This document shows positions 35,241-48,590 of a stretch of DNA of 64,000 bases, piece after piece. Position 1 is the first letter of the stretch. Each line of letters begins with the position of its first letter. The position numbers and the translations under genes were made by a program. The notes under the pieces are model-generated. The model was not told where the DNA came from. It made no database searches and worked only from the letters and a program-made list of their open reading frames with translations. Source of the DNA: Rhizophagus clarus (lineage: Eukaryota > Glomeromycota > Glomeromycetes > Glomerales > Glomeraceae); the NCBI GenBank assembly GCA_015698045.1, contig BLAL01000302.1, forward strand, positions 1 through 64,000, read 5' to 3'.

Positions 35241-37262
35241 ATGGCTGACTTTATAAAACTGTCGATCTTTGGAACTGTTTTTGAAGTCACGACAAGGTAA
35301 TTTTTATTTCAATTGTAAGTATTTATGTTGCCCTAATTTATATATTGCTCCGTATTTTGCACAATTAGATATGTGGATCTTCAACCGGTCGGCATGGGGG
35401 CCTTTGGTCTGGTTTGGTATGTTAATTCTTTAGTATATCTTATTCAACAAATGAGTAATTTAAACTTTTACATAGTTCTGCAAAGGACCAACTTACCGGT
35501 ACAAACGTTGCTATAAAGAAGATCATGAAACCTTTTAGTACTCCTGTTCTTTCAAAGAGAACATATCGTGAACTTAAACTATTGAAACATTTGAAACATG
35601 AGAATGTTGTTTCCAGAATAATTTAATAGAAACTTGATTTGATCGTTTAAGCATCTGTACTAATTTAAATTTTTTTTCGAAATTTAGATTATTAGTTTAA
35701 GTGACATTTTTATTTCTCCGTTAGAAGATATGTATGTAAAATTGTCTTTAGTTTCCATTTAAAAGACCTAGTCAATATCTCGGAATTAGGTTGCGATATT
35801 TCTTTTCTTGTGAGAAATTTAGCTGAATTAGTCACCAAATTAAACATTTCTTCTTATACATGTTATATATAGATATTTTGTTACCGAATTGTTGGGAACC
35901 GATTTACACAGGCTTTTGACATCTCGTCCATTGGAAAAACAATTCATTCAATACTTTTTGTATCAGATATTGGTAAACTAAACATTTGATGATTTATTCC
36001 TGTAATATATATTATTTTTTCCCTTGATTAACACAATAATTCACCATGTAGCGAGGGTTGAAGTATGTCCATTCTGCTGGTGTTGTACATAGGGATTTGG
36101 TTTGTAATATTATTTTAATTCATAAAGATTATTTTTATAATTAGTTCGAAATCTTACAATAGTTTTGTTTTTTATTAAAAGAAACCAAGTAATATTTTGG
36201 TTAATGAAAATTGTGATTTGAAGGTAACATCATTTTAACATAATTTTATTAAATTCATTATTAAAGTGTAATAACGCATTTATTTCAAATTTAGATCTGT
36301 GATTTCGGTCTTGCACGCCTTCAAGATCCCCAAATGACTGGCTACGTTTCAACAAGATATTACAGAGCTCCGGAAATCATGCTTACATGGCAAAAGTATG
36401 ATGTGGCAGGTATACCTTATTCTACGTGATTTGCAGGGCATAATTATATATGTAATAATTTAATTTCCGATATTATGAAATAGTTGACATTTGGAGTGCT
36501 GGTTGTATCTTTGCCGAAATGTTAGAAGGAAAGCCTTTATTCCCAGGAAAAGATCGTAAGAATAATTCGTTTAATTCATATTTATTCGTAATTTTTTTAA
36601 ATGTTTCAATTTATTATTTAGATGTCAATCAATTTTCAATTATCACCGAATTACTTGGAACGCCACCTGATGACGTAATTCAAACTATTTGTAGTGAGAA
36701 TGTATATATTTTGTTTTATTTTTTTCGACTTATAATTTATAATTTGATGATGATGATGAAAAAATAATTTAATTCAAAATTTAGACACTTCGTTTTGTGC
36801 AATCTTTGCCAAGACGCGAAAAAGTTCCATTTTCGCAAAAATTTATGAACGCCGAACCTGAAGGTAATAGGAAATGAAATTTGTTAGATTTAGTCAATAT
36901 TTAATATTAACTCACTCATCTGGCTACCTTCGATAGCATTGGATTTGCTTGAAAGGATGCTAGTTTTTGACCCGAGAAAGCGTATCACTGCCGAACAAGC
37001 TTTGGCGCATAAATATTTAGATCCATATCACGACGAATCTGATGAACCTATTGCAGATGAACCTTTTGATTGGTCTTTTAATGATGCAGATCTACCTGTT
37101 GATGAATGGAAGGTGAAGATGTATCATGAGATTTTGGGTATATATTGTTAATTATTTCATCATGCTTTTATCAATTAATAAATAACAAATTAAATATTAT
37201 AAATCATAGATTTTCATAATGTAGACGGTCAAAATTATGCGGATAATTCAGAAATTCAGTAA
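35241..37262 (+). CDS. HOG1: Stress-activated MAP kinase, Hog1/Sty1/p38 type
   Basis: Thirteen exons: 35241-35296, 35369-35416, 35476-35605, 35688-35731, 35873-35972, 36052-36099, 36182-36223, 36295-36409, 36484-36555, 36622-36701, 36785-36863, 36937-37137 and 37210-37262. The phases close at 355 residues, the usual Hog1 size. The Gly-loop is GMGAFG (27-32), the catalytic Lys is in VAIKK (about 49), then HRDLKPSN (139-146), DFG (159-161) and the dual phosphorylation motif TGY (171-173), diagnostic of p38/Hog1 rather than Erk (TEY). An acidic common-docking region ([11 protein letters not shown]) lies near the C-terminus. The kinase transmits osmotic and oxidative stress signals from a MAPKK of the Pbs2/Wis1 type to nuclear and cytoplasmic targets. 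Exon 3 appears to end at an unusual GTTGTT donor, inferred because HEN must join IISLSDIF. No damage is seen. Confidence 0.95.
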
Positions 37263-37589
37263 ATTAAATTTTTAACATATATACATTTACATATGGCTAA
37301 ATATTATTGCAATTTTTTTCTAAAAAAAATTAAAAAAGAAAAAGAAAAAAAAAAAAAAAAAATATTTATTACTTTATATAATTATTTAATTATGATATAA
37401 TAATCATATAATTTATATATTGCAATAGTTTTCTGAAGCATATATTTAAATAAAACTTTATATAACTTTTTTTTGTATAGATTAATAATCCATACTTTAA
37501 GAATTATTGTATATTATGTAAATAAGATATTTTAATTCAATAATTATAATATATTATTTTGTTTTTTTTTTTAACTTTAAAGGTGATGA

Positions 37590-39300
37590 GATCGCATTAC
37601 ATTTATTATGAATAGGTAGGGTACAAGGTACCCGCTATGTCAAAAAAGAATACTTCCAACTCTAGGGTTGGTCTTAACATGCACCTAAAAAATAAAATTT
37701 CTACAAAAAGAGTAGTCTATAATAGCTAAATAAACAATCCATGATTTCCATTAAGTATGTTTAAGACTAAGAAATAATTCATCCAAAACCTTTTTCATTA
37801 CTTTGACTTCTATATAAAGATCATATTTAGAGATTTTGAATTTGAAGCCTTCCTCTTTGATTTCTTAGGCACCTTTGAATCCTTGTGATCTTTTTGTTAG
37901 AGGTTAATCAAATCCTTTATCTGTGGATTTCTTATGTGGATCCAATTTAATCCAGTTGCTGGAAAAGTCTTGTATTATTTGTTAGAAGATGTGAAATGAT
38001 CAGCACCTTCTTTATTGTTATGCTTAGCTGAATAAGAGGAGATATGACCAGTCTGGAATTGCAATATGCTTACGCCATAAAATGTTTTTATCATACCAAA
38101 GAATCAGGTTATTTATGCATTTATGTAAGTAATTCCAGCATTCTAAATAGCCAATAATTTTGCATCATCCATCAGAAAATTTAATATTTTAAACATCTTG
38201 CTGTTCAATTTACTGAAAAAATTTTGATATTAGGATTCTATAAGTGAAACCATATTTATAGTTTCAGGCTAAAAATGGTCAACAGTCCTACTGATCTATC
38301 TCAGTCTTTAGACTGGCAGTCTTTGAGACAGACCAGACTGGACCGCGATCTTTTCTTTTTGTGGTGCAGTCAGAGTGGTCTCAGGACCAATGTAGGTCCT
38401 TATACCAGTCTTCATATTAAGAGTAATTTTACTACTAAATAAGGTTATTTAACTAATGTACATCTTACAAAAAATTATAAAGACTGATCAGTTTTATAAT
38501 TTAAACTACTTTATTTAGTTTATTTCAAAAATGTACATATTGAGATAGTGTTTTTCAGGTTTAAAAATGTAGCTATATTAAGGAAAGGAAGTCTCATTTT
38601 ACATACTAAGTACTAACGTCTTTTTCTTTTTTCTTTCTAGGTACTGTACTAGACTACTGGAGCAAGTGTGACGAGGAGGGTTTATTTTTTTTGATACTAG
38701 AGGTAATTATCTCAAAAAAAAATATTAATGCTTCTTCTCTTTTTATTTTTTTTTTAGAACGTCAGCTCTTTGGATTTCTGGAACGCTGATAGTAGAGTGA
38801 AAGAAGTATATAACTAAGACATCTGAAGTTCGAACTTAAGGATTTTTAATTATTTTTTTTTTTCAAAAAAATTTTAAAATAAAAAAAAAACTGATAGTCC
38901 TTGAAAAGACCACGGTCCTTAAAAAGACCGCTGGTTTTACCAGTTTTTAATCACGTGAAATAAGACTAGAAGACTGCGGTTCTACATTGAGACAGTCTGA
39001 TCCATCTTTTTAAGGTATAGAACTGGCAAGACTGCGGTCTTTCAGGACTGTTGACCATCTTTATTTCAGGCAGATCATAAATAATAGTTTGAAAGCATTC
39101 TCTTTCTTTCTATTCAGTAAGGTATAGTATCTGGAATGTCTTTTTCATTACAAATGTTTTTTGCATATAAATCTTCAATTAGAGTGTAATTATCATGTGG
39201 TTTATTTTCATAAACAAGTTCATATAGAGTTTTTTTTATAAAATCGATACCATAAATTATTTATTATTAAAATAATAAATCTAAAACCAAAAGATCAATC
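37590..39300 (-). pseudogene. Unidentified gene relic, split by a MITE
   Basis: The minus strand of 39064-39300 reads ELVYENKPHDNYTLIEDL and NEKDIPDTI. Directly across the inserted element, 38269-37700 reads INMVSLIES, FFSKLNSKMFKILNFLMDD and then a Lys/Ser-rich part (KKSKRKASNSKSLN). Stops and frameshifts are frequent. I do not recognise the family; the mixed charged, helical text could be from a transposon-linked or lineage-specific gene. The MITE at 38270-39063 inserted into it, since the coding-like text continues on both sides. Confidence 0.35.
38270..39063. mobile_element. hAT-like non-autonomous element, 8-bp TSD TTTCAGGC
   Basis: The left end TAAAAATGGTCAACAGTCCT and the right end (reverse complement TAAAGATGGTCAACAGTCCT) form 20-bp TIRs with one mismatch. 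Exact 8-bp duplications TTTCAGGC lie at 38262-38269 and 39064-39071. The 794-bp interior has sub-terminal GACTGCGGTCTT / AGACCGC words in both orientations and no ORF. The 8-bp duplication points to the hAT superfamily. Confidence 0.9.
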
Positions 39301-39309
39301 ATTTCAATC

Positions 39310-40192
39310 AATATCCTCTCTCCACTTCCTCAATTCCTATTGTAAGATTCTATTAGCATATTTAACTAGATCTTAAGATTGAGGATATTAGAAACATTCA
39401 TTTATAATTTTTATTAATATTCACATTTCAATTAACTGAATTCTTTAATTACTTTGACACAGGATTCTTTTTCATTATCAGATTGTAAGATAGTTAGAGA
39501 GGAATCTAAAAAATAAAAAAGATCGAAAAAATATGTAGCTACTTCTATTGCTTTTTTTGAGGTAAATCCTTTGATTTAAAATAAAAAATCTTATAAAATG
39601 ATCTCTTATATAATATATATATTTAAAATCTCTATTGGTATCAAATAATAAATCAATAAAATCCATTTAAAAAAAAATATCACAAAACTTAATATTTTTA
39701 AAAGAAGAAATTAAATATACTGTATATTATAAAAAAAACAATATTATTAGAAATAAAATATAATATAATTAATATTTACTTGAATACAGAATAAAAAATT
39801 TTTTTGCAATAATGGATTTTGCTACTAAAGGATGAAATGATGGTTTTTATATAGTGCATATTATACAATTATTAATAAATTTTTTCACAATATCTTATTT
39901 CTACTTTTCTGTAACAGATTTTTATATTTGTTTTGTCCTCCATATTGTATAATTTCAGCATGAATTTGATATAAAGTCTCATACATATTTTTAACTATTA
40001 AACAGATTTTTACTTGTTTTTATAATTACTTTATAGTCATTTGGTATTATTTCTTTAAACTTAAACTTTCTTAACTTAATTATGTATAAATTTATTACAA
40101 ATATTTTGATCTTTAGGATTTAATAGTATTCCTTTAATTTTATTTAAAAGATTAATATTGATTAAAGCTTTTTTTTTACTTAGAAGTTGGAA
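39310..40192. other. A+T-rich spacer, nothing recognised
   Basis: No ORF of interest, no tandem array and no TIR pair was seen. A 62-codon minus-strand ORF near 39478-39666 is Phe/Tyr/Ile-rich and looks like composition noise. Confidence 0.5.
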
Positions 40193-40200
40193 GACTTATT

Positions 40201-41794
40201 AGGACCTAGAAATATATATATAGGGGTCAGGTGACTAAAAAAACATTTACTATGAGCTATATGTAAGGGTTTTTTATATGAGTGGTACGCAAAATTAATA
40301 CCTGATATTGAAATCCTGCAAAAATACGCAATTAAAATTCCCAACCTTTGTCACATTTATTATATAACAAATTATTATTTACTAATGAAAAATTATATTG
40401 ATAAACCAATTCAATCAGATACTCTTCAGTTGTCCGGATTATAGTTTTTAATCCAGACTGAAATATTCGGTCTGAGTTTCAGATTACAATATAAGCCAGT
40501 CTGAATTAAATGGACCAGACCAGATCTGAATAGGTTTTAATAAATTTAGTGATAAAAAATAAGTTCACAAAAGAAATTGTACATGAGATTTAAATTATAA
40601 ACCATTTAATACAATATTTTATTATTTATAACATGCATTTATACCCTCCCACCCCTCTATCCAACTACCTCTCAACCTGGCTACCTTCATCAAAGCTGGC
40701 ACCTATAAAAAAAACAAATAAGAACATTAGTAAATGTTTTTTGTAACAAAAGTAAAATAACTTTCCCTCCCAGTAACTCTTACACCACTCTTACCTGGTT
40801 TAATTTTAAGTTCAAGCCAGTACCTACAAAAAAAGAAAAAAAAGAACGTTAGTAACATTCTTATATCAATATTAATTACTAAATAAAAACCCATACAGCT
40901 GTAAGTTTAATTTTTTATTATATACTAGTATTTTTTAGCTAATACCTCCAGCACCTCTAAATAACAATACATTTGAGTTTTATCCTCCTTTACTCTTCCC
41001 ATTCGAAATTACCTTCAAGAGTGATGCTAAAAAGGCTTACTCCTATAAAAAAGAAAAGAGAAGAACATTAGTAACGTTCTTATATTAAATATAATAACCT
41101 TTTTATATTATCCTTCAGAATATCCAGCAAGAAAGTCCAAGGTGGTCGAAATCTAATACATAAAAATAAAACTAATTTACTACGAATTATAGTATATCCA
41201 GAAGCGTTCCAGACTTCCAGTAGTATTCCTAAAGAAAAGAAGTAAATACTTTTCGTCAATATACTTGACTAAAAGTCAAATTTTTATGTATTTTTTATTT
41301 TTTTTTAAAACATTAGAGTGATGAATTTTTTTTTCTAGTGAAAATGTTTTATAAAAAAAGATTAAACTGATCGAATCATATGATCAGCCTTTAATAAAAA
41401 GATATTTGACCAGACCTTATATTTTTTTATAAAAAATTTTTTCTGATTAATACCACGAAAAAAAAAATCCAAACATTTTGAATTTTTTTTTTATTTTTTT
41501 TTTTCAGATGTGCATCAAACATGTAAAAGCTTTATAGATTAAATGATATTTCATATTTTATTACATATAATTATATGATATATACAGTATATATAATCGG
41601 CCAAATTTAGACCAAAATACGCAAACTGAATTTCTTACATATAAAAATTTTGAAAATAAATACACAATCTAATAACCTAACCACGGACAAAAAAATCCTA
41701 AATTATACGCAAACCAAAATCTTACTCTGCTTAACTTTACTATGATGACGACGTATCAGTAGACCCTACCTCTGTATATATATTTCTAGGTCCT
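40201..41794. mobile_element. 1.6-kb non-autonomous DNA element, 8-bp TSD GACTTATT
   Basis: Termini AGGACCTAGAAATATATA (40201) and its reverse complement (ending at 41794) are flanked by exact 8-bp duplications GACTTATT at 40193-40200 and 41795-41802. There is no ORF, so it is non-autonomous. An 8-bp duplication suggests hAT, though the AGGACC ends are not the textbook hAT form. Inside are CAGACTG/AATCCAGTCTG palindromic words (40430-40540) and units of the TTAGTAA hairpin satellite (40700-41240). Confidence 0.85.
40700..41240 (+). repeat. Hairpin satellite (TTAGTAA core), block 2
   Basis: Units at about 40720 (AAGAACATTAGTAAATGTTTT), 40845 (AGAACGTTAGTAACATTC) and 41065 (AGAACATTAGTAACGTTC) each follow CCTACAAAAAAGAAA-like text. 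They match the orientation of the 17.5-19.9 kb blocks and lie within the 1.6-kb TIR element. Confidence 0.6.
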
Positions 41795-41802
41795 GACTTA
41801 TT

Positions 41803-43087
41803 ATATAATTTTTAACTATTTTATTGAATGTATTTTTATAAAATGTATAATATAATATATGTGTCTGTAATGAGAATATGTGTCTATAGTATAATAATCT
41901 TTAAATATACTTTGTTTATAAAATTTTTTTCTTTTTTCAAATAAAAAAAATATATATTTACTATAATAGATTATTTGTCTTAGATTACAGCTGACATATC
42001 TCAAATAATCACTGATTTATATTATGTATCTCTTCTGATGATTGTAATTTAAAGTGCGTTAGCTATCAGCTGAGGCAAGAAGCAATCTGAAGTACAATAT
42101 ATATATGAAAATTTTTGTTATATAAATAAAGAATTCTACTATGTAAATATAATTACTGAGCTGAAATAAAATAAATTTGATTATGTATTTAAATATCTAA
42201 CCAACTAAAAATTTTATATTAAAATAAACAAATAAAAGTCTTGCATAAAATTTTTTTTTTTATAATCATTAAATAAATTCAAATTTAACAAATTTTACTA
42301 ACAACCTGAAATCTGAGTATATACTTCATATTATAAAAATCAATTAAATACTACAATTCAGATGAAATTAATACAGAAATTATTCTCCTTTTTTTGGATT
42401 TTTAATACTTCATTATGCTCTTTATTTAAATCCAAAACAATTGATCAATTTTGTTAATGATTGCATCAGATTGTTTTACCCTGTCTTTTTGCTTTCTAAA
42501 TTTTGACTCTTCCATTTATTTATTTAACCTGTAATATTTTTATTAATTAAAAAATGTTATATGAAATATAATCAGATTAAAAATAGAAAAATCCTGTATT
42601 TTGAATTTATAAATAATATATAAAAAATTGAATCAATATAAGTAGCATATAGTTTTATCTTTTAATAAAGCTTTTTAATATAATTCTTAATACTTCTTCA
42701 ATATTAATAAATAAAAATAAAATGTATAAATATTTTTGGATATTACAAAAAACTTTTATTTTAAAATTTATTACAATTCAGTTTACATATTTTTATTATC
42801 TTCAGAATTACATGATATTTCTCATAAAAACATTGATTGATTACAAAAATTTGTAATTCTGAAACTGCTTTATTTCTAATGATCCCTTCTCATTGTAAAC
42901 TTTATAACAAGAATGATGAGTACAGTTTTTTTCACAACAAATAAATATAGAAAATTTACTAATATTTTAATTCTTCCTTAATAAATCATTTTAATATGTT
43001 CTTATACATGTTTTTTAATAAATTTCTACCAAAAATCTCCAATATTAATGGATGATGTTATTTAAGCTTTAACAAAAAAATATATGG
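41803..43087. other. A+T-rich spacer, nothing recognised
   Basis: Very A+T-rich with runs of A, T and TATA. No gene, tandem array or TIR pair was identified. Confidence 0.5.
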
Positions 43088-43556
43088 TAGCAAAAAGTGG
43101 GGCTGGGACAATAACATAATTTTAAAATAATCATAAATTTAATTATTTAATTAATTTAAATTTTAAAAACTTTTTAAAAATTTTTAAGTTGGTTTTTTTT
43201 TTAAACTAGATTAAAAGTATTAGTTTTTTTCTAGCACATTTATATAATATATTAAATGAAATAAAAGAAAAATATATAAATTATAAATCATTAAAAATTT
43301 AATTATTTTATTAATGTGGGTGAATGTCTGGACTGATTTAGACTGGAAGTATTACATGTAGAATAGAAGTAATTGCTATATAATCCTATCTAATCTAATA
43401 AATGTATATACTATTTCATCACTAAAAAAAAAAAAAAATTATTTTATTAATGTATTATAAATAAAAAAATATTTTTTTTAAAAGATTAAGTTAATTAATG
43501 TATTGTTATAATAAAATTTCAAAAAAATTTTTTTGGCTAAGCCCTACTTTTTGCTA
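43088..43556. mobile_element. Small TIR element, TA-flanked
   Basis: TAGCAAAAAGTGGGGCTGGG at 43088 mirrors the right end (reverse complement TAGCAAAAAGTAGGGCTTAG) ending at 43556, about 20 bp with a few mismatches. If TA is the target duplication the element is of the Tc1/mariner type; no longer duplication is seen. The interior is A+T-rich without an ORF. Confidence 0.6.
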
Positions 43557-46180
43557 TTAGTCTGCCCATATGATAAAAATCTACAATATGTGGAATAGTT
43601 TCAATGCTTGTAGAATGTTATAAAAATTAATAAAATAGCTGTTTACTTTTCTGACTGATTTTTCTAATTATGTTCATGTTTGGATTAAAAAAAATTTTTT
43701 TTAATCTTTTAATTTAATATAAATAATACTAAATATTATATAACTATGTAATCAATAAGTTATATTGTTTATTACCTATCTAAGAGATTTATTTACCAAA
43801 AAAATTGTAATCACTATTATATGTTTACTCTTTAGTATTAATTTCTATCATCAGATTTTATCACATACTAAAATACAGTATACAATAAATTTTCTAGTAT
43901 TAATATTTAATATAGTATTAAACTGATGATAAAAAAATTGAATTAATATAAAACAATGTGAAATATTTTATAGTAGTAAATATAAATTAGAAATCCTTAT
44001 TTTTTTTTATTTTTTTTTATCTTATTATTAATTTCAAGAATTTCTAATAGGTTTAAAATCATTTTATCTTGAAAAAATTCTCTTATAGAAAATTATATAA
44101 TTTGTAGAAGTGATATAGATAGATGAAAATTTTATAGATATAAATAATATAATTTATTTCAAAATTTTAGTGTAGAAAAAAATTATGGAAATAAAAATCT
44201 TGTAAATATAAAAAAATAAAAAAAAAATAATTTAATTATAGATATTTTCTATAAATATGAAAGTAAAAAAATAATTTAATGCTGAAACTTATATTAAATA
44301 GTTTAAAATTTACATATTTTTTCTCTTTTTGATAGTATTATAATATTTTATTCATTATCTACATTTTTTTTAATTAATAAAGTTTACCCAAATCAGAATT
44401 CTAATTCTTAAAGATAAGTCTGTATAACTGAATGTAAATAAGAGGTGATGACCATCAAAAAATAATTTGAATATCTGCTATTTATAACTATATTGCAAAG
44501 TAATCAGATCAATTACCGCTACATATTGACTGAAATGGATATAGACAGTTGTTAGTCATTAAGCAACTAATAACTTTATTACCAATTAACTGGAATAGAC
44601 ATGAAATATGATGTCTTCTAAGTACTTTGCAGAAACCTGTGATTTGTTATTATGCAGTTGAGTGGTCGTCATCAAACTGTAATGAGTTAGCATTGAGCAT
44701 GTGATGATCATAATGTTATACTATCCTGTGAAACTATTATAGACATGTCTTTTCGAAGTCGTGATATATTCTTGAATAGGTGGTAAATATCATCGAGAAT
44801 TGGCTGAAAAATCAATCCAAGATATTTTTTTGATATATTAAATATTAATTGATGATAAATTTAACAGTTCTTTTGTTAAATTGGTTAATTTATTTAAAAA
44901 AAATACAAAATGATAATCTTAATTAACGTACGATAGAATATAATTTAATATGATTATAATAAAAATGACCATTCAATAACATTTATCATTATTAAATAAA
45001 GTTAGTAAATATAATAGAAATGCTTGTTACAGGAAAAGTGATAATAAAAGCCTAGCATATCTTTTTATTTTTTCTATACCAGTGAATTTGCAAAATATGT
45101 GGTATTGTACATTTAATTAAATTATAAAGTCTACCAAACTCCTTTTGCTAGTAGTGGTCTTGGGAACTGATGCTGTAGTTTTATATTAGCATGCTTGCAA
45201 TACAGTCTGTTGATCAGCATCATTTGTGAATTTGTTATCTTTAACAGAATCCTTTTTCTTTTAACTTCATTTTTTAGATGAAAGGTTTTAAGTTAGAGAT
45301 TCTTGGTTACTTTTGAAACTAATGAGAAATTAAAAATATAATATTTTTTTTTATGATAACAATCAATAACGAAAAGCTACTTGAAGGATCGCCGATTTCA
45401 TCTTCATCAATAGGGATAACAATTTGTCAGTTTTTTTTAGCTTCGGGTAGTATTAATAATGCTAAGAAGACCTTAGAATTGTAAGAAAAATTTTATAGAG
45501 AAAACTTTAAAGAGTCGTACATAAGAAAAAAATATAAGTGAAAATTTAAAAAGTTATAAATAAAAAAGAATAATGCAAGTTTTCAAGATTATAAGAAAAA
45601 AAATTGATCATAAAGTAAGAGATTATGAAGGAAAAAGCTTAATTTTAATAATAAACTTGGCTTATTATCAACATGTAACAATAATGATTAGATTAATCAG
45701 AATAAGACAATTATATTTTTTCTTAACATGTAACAGTTAGCATAATAGCTTACTATAAATAGTTGACAATAGTTTTTTTAACGAATTATTTTTGTGATAA
45801 ATTTATTACATTATTTAATTGAAAATATTAATCGAAATATATTATTATTTTTTTTTTAATCAAAAATATATTTTTTTTCAAACGGAAATTTTTTTTTTTA
45901 TCGAAAGTTAAATTTTATTTTATAATTAAATTTTAAAATATGCTTAAGTGCAAATTTAATTTAAAATTATGTGCTTAGTAAATAGAAGATTAAACTTTAA
46001 ATTATACTTATGGTGTAAATTTAATTGAAAGTTATATTTTAAATTACACGTTTAGTGCAGGAAGTTAAATTTAGTTATACTTTTAGTGTAAACTTTAAAT
46101 CATAGTCTAATAGTATATTAATTGAGCATCACATATCATGTAATTAGTTAAAAAAAGATATCTTTATGATTTTTAAACTT
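43557..46180. other. A+T-rich spacer with short direct repeats
   Basis: There is no gene. About 45930-46110 holds 35-45-bp degenerate direct repeats (TTAGTGTAAATTTAATT, TAAATTATACTTATGG). About 44495-44640 is one arm of the long-range inverted repeat described separately. Confidence 0.5.
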
Positions 46181-46369
46181 TTAACAAAACTTTCCTTTTT
46201 CTTTTTCTTCATCCTTCCCTTTTTCCTCATTCTTTCCTTTTTCACTTCCTTTTAACCTTCCCTTATCCTCTCTTTTCCTTTGTTTTTCTCTTCCCTTTTC
46301 TTTTCCCTCTCCCTTTTGGATGACTTTCCAGCTTTCTTGAATGTAAAATTTGGTAGATCTTTTCTTTTT

Positions 46370-48130
46370 TTTTCTTTTAACTTTTAACGAATTTTATACA
46401 AATGTTTGCTTTTCTTTTGTTTTTTTGGAACACTTTAACACATAGGATTTGGTAGAAAGGGTTATTTTTTTTATACTTGTCTATTTTTTTTCACTATATA
46501 AATTAGAAGAAGTATCTAATTACTCTTTAACGAAACGTTAAAATAATATTTCATTTTCTCTTTTTTTAGGCAGTCTTTTTTTTTCAAGGTCATTGGACAC
46601 GAGAGTTATAGTATGTTTTTTTTATTTCCTTAATCTTTTTATTTTAACGAAATGGTAACCAATGACTTTGTTTTTTATTTTTTTAGATATCTTTTCAGCT
46701 TTTTTTGAATATGAATTCGGTATAGAAAGATTTTTTTAAGTATTCTTTTATTTCTTTAATTAAAGTTATAGTGGGTTTATTTTGGTTTAAAGATGGAATA
46801 TTTACTAACATTTTGATATTTTCTTTCTTTTTTAGGTAGGTTATTTTCGAGTCTGGGCTTTTTTTTACTTTATATTTTAACAAACATTAATAATTCTTCT
46901 GTTCCTACTTTAGTTTTTGTCAACCAAATATATCAAATAGAGAAAAACAAAAAGTTTTGAAAAAAGGTTTGGAATCAGGTTCTTTAAAATCTTGGGAGAA
47001 AAAAATATAGTTGATACTGATGGGGAATTAATAAGTAGAAATCAATATTTTTTTTGATACATTTCTTTTAATGAAATAATTATTATTAATGTTTCATTAT
47101 TTTTTTTAACAACCTGTTCTTTGGATGTGAATATCATTATGGTTTTTAAAAAAAAAATCTTTTTTTTAATAAATTGTTTGCTATTTTTGTACATGAATTT
47201 TGGCTCATCAACTCTTTGGGCGTGAAAATTTGATAAGTATAATGTTATTTTTTATTTCTTTATTTTATCTTTCAAAAAACAGTTACTAATTTCTTTTCTT
47301 TTTTTTAGACAGTTTGTTTCTTGGCCTTGAATACACAGAAAATTCGGTAGAAATATTCTTTTTTTTAAACGCTAGATTTTTGGATAAATAAAAGCTTTAG
47401 TGAGTTTAAACTTATTTTTTCTCTTTATTTTATTTTAATGAACTGTTTCTAACTGTTCATTTTTTTCTTTATAAATGGCTTAGTTATTCAAGTACTGGAT
47501 GTGTGAAAATTTAATAAGAGAGGAGGTTTCTTTTAATATATTTCTTTTAACGAACTGTTACTAACAGTTCATTTTTCTTTTTTTTAGGCGGGTCATCAAT
47601 GAAATCTTTTTGGATTCGATCAAACTTCAATACCAGTTAAGTTTTCAAAAAAAAATTTTAAACCTTTTATATACATATATACATGTATATATATTAAAAA
47701 TTATAAAACTTTTTTTAATATTTTAATTTTTCTTTTTTGTAGGAAAATCGACTCATATAAATTTCCCTTTTTTTTGTATAGAAATTGGCTCTGAAATTAT
47801 TTGGATACTAGATACTAGTCTTTAATAGATAAGTTTGAACTTTGTTTGAGAATCAAATTTTGAAAAAATACTTTTAACATTTTTTTCTTTTTTTGTAGGA
47901 ATATCAACTCCACATCTTTTACTTTTTAATAAGCATTAAGCGAAACTTTTCTTGATGGATAGTTTTTAACGAACATTACTAATTGTTCATTTTCCTTTTT
48001 TTAAATGATTTTTCAAATTTCTTTAGTGAAATATTGGCAAGTAATCAGTTTTTTAAAATATTTTTTTGGTTTAACAAATATTACTACATGTTTATTTTTC
48101 CTTCTTTTAGGTGATTTTTTGACACGAGAT
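46370..48130 (-). repeat. Hairpin satellite block 3, reverse orientation
   Basis: A T-rich block with repeated units: TTTTAACGAACTGTTACTAAC, AGTTCATTTTTC, a T-run ending TTTTTTTAGG, then text ending GAAAATTCGGTAGAAA. The hairpin core is the reverse complement of the TTAGTAA core at 17.5-19.9 kb, and GAATTTCGGTAG-like text matches CCGAAATTCTACACG there. The T-run plus AGG imitates splice acceptors, but no exons follow. Confidence 0.65.
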
Positions 48131-48379
48131 ACCAATCAGTACTAAGATTGATATTAGGTTGGTCATGAATAATACTATCAGAAACCTTGGAAATAATTTC
48201 GTCAGAGAAAGGTTTCACAGCAACTTTTTGATTTGTTTTTAACTGAACTGACAAGTAAAAAATAAAATGGAATTTTTTTTTAAGTTAATATTATATTAAT
48301 TATTCATTTTATTTTAGGATACTTCATCTTAATTAGAGTTATAGAAAGTTTACGATTTATTTGTAACATTGAAAATAAA

Positions 48380-48590
48380 AATTATATTTAACTTTAAAAT
48401 ACATTTAATGTAACTTTAGTACATATTGAATACAATTATATGATACAGTAAATATAACTTTGCTATACATATAATATAACCTTAATATATTTTTACCATA
48501 CTTTAAATATAACTTTAATATACATTAAATATAACGTTAATATACATTAAATATAACGTTAATATAAATTCAATATAACTTTATTAATCT
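48380..48590 (+). repeat. Short tandem repeat, ~22-bp unit
   Basis: ACATTAAATATAACTTTAAT and ACATTAAATATAACGTTAAT units run in tandem with drift. It is low-complexity sequence at the edge of the hairpin satellite block. Confidence 0.75.

Noticed and set aside
46370..48130. Multi-exon gene suggested by repeated TTTTTTTTAGG acceptor-like sites
   Set aside because: The sites recur with the satellite unit, and no open frames or conserved peptide text lie between them.
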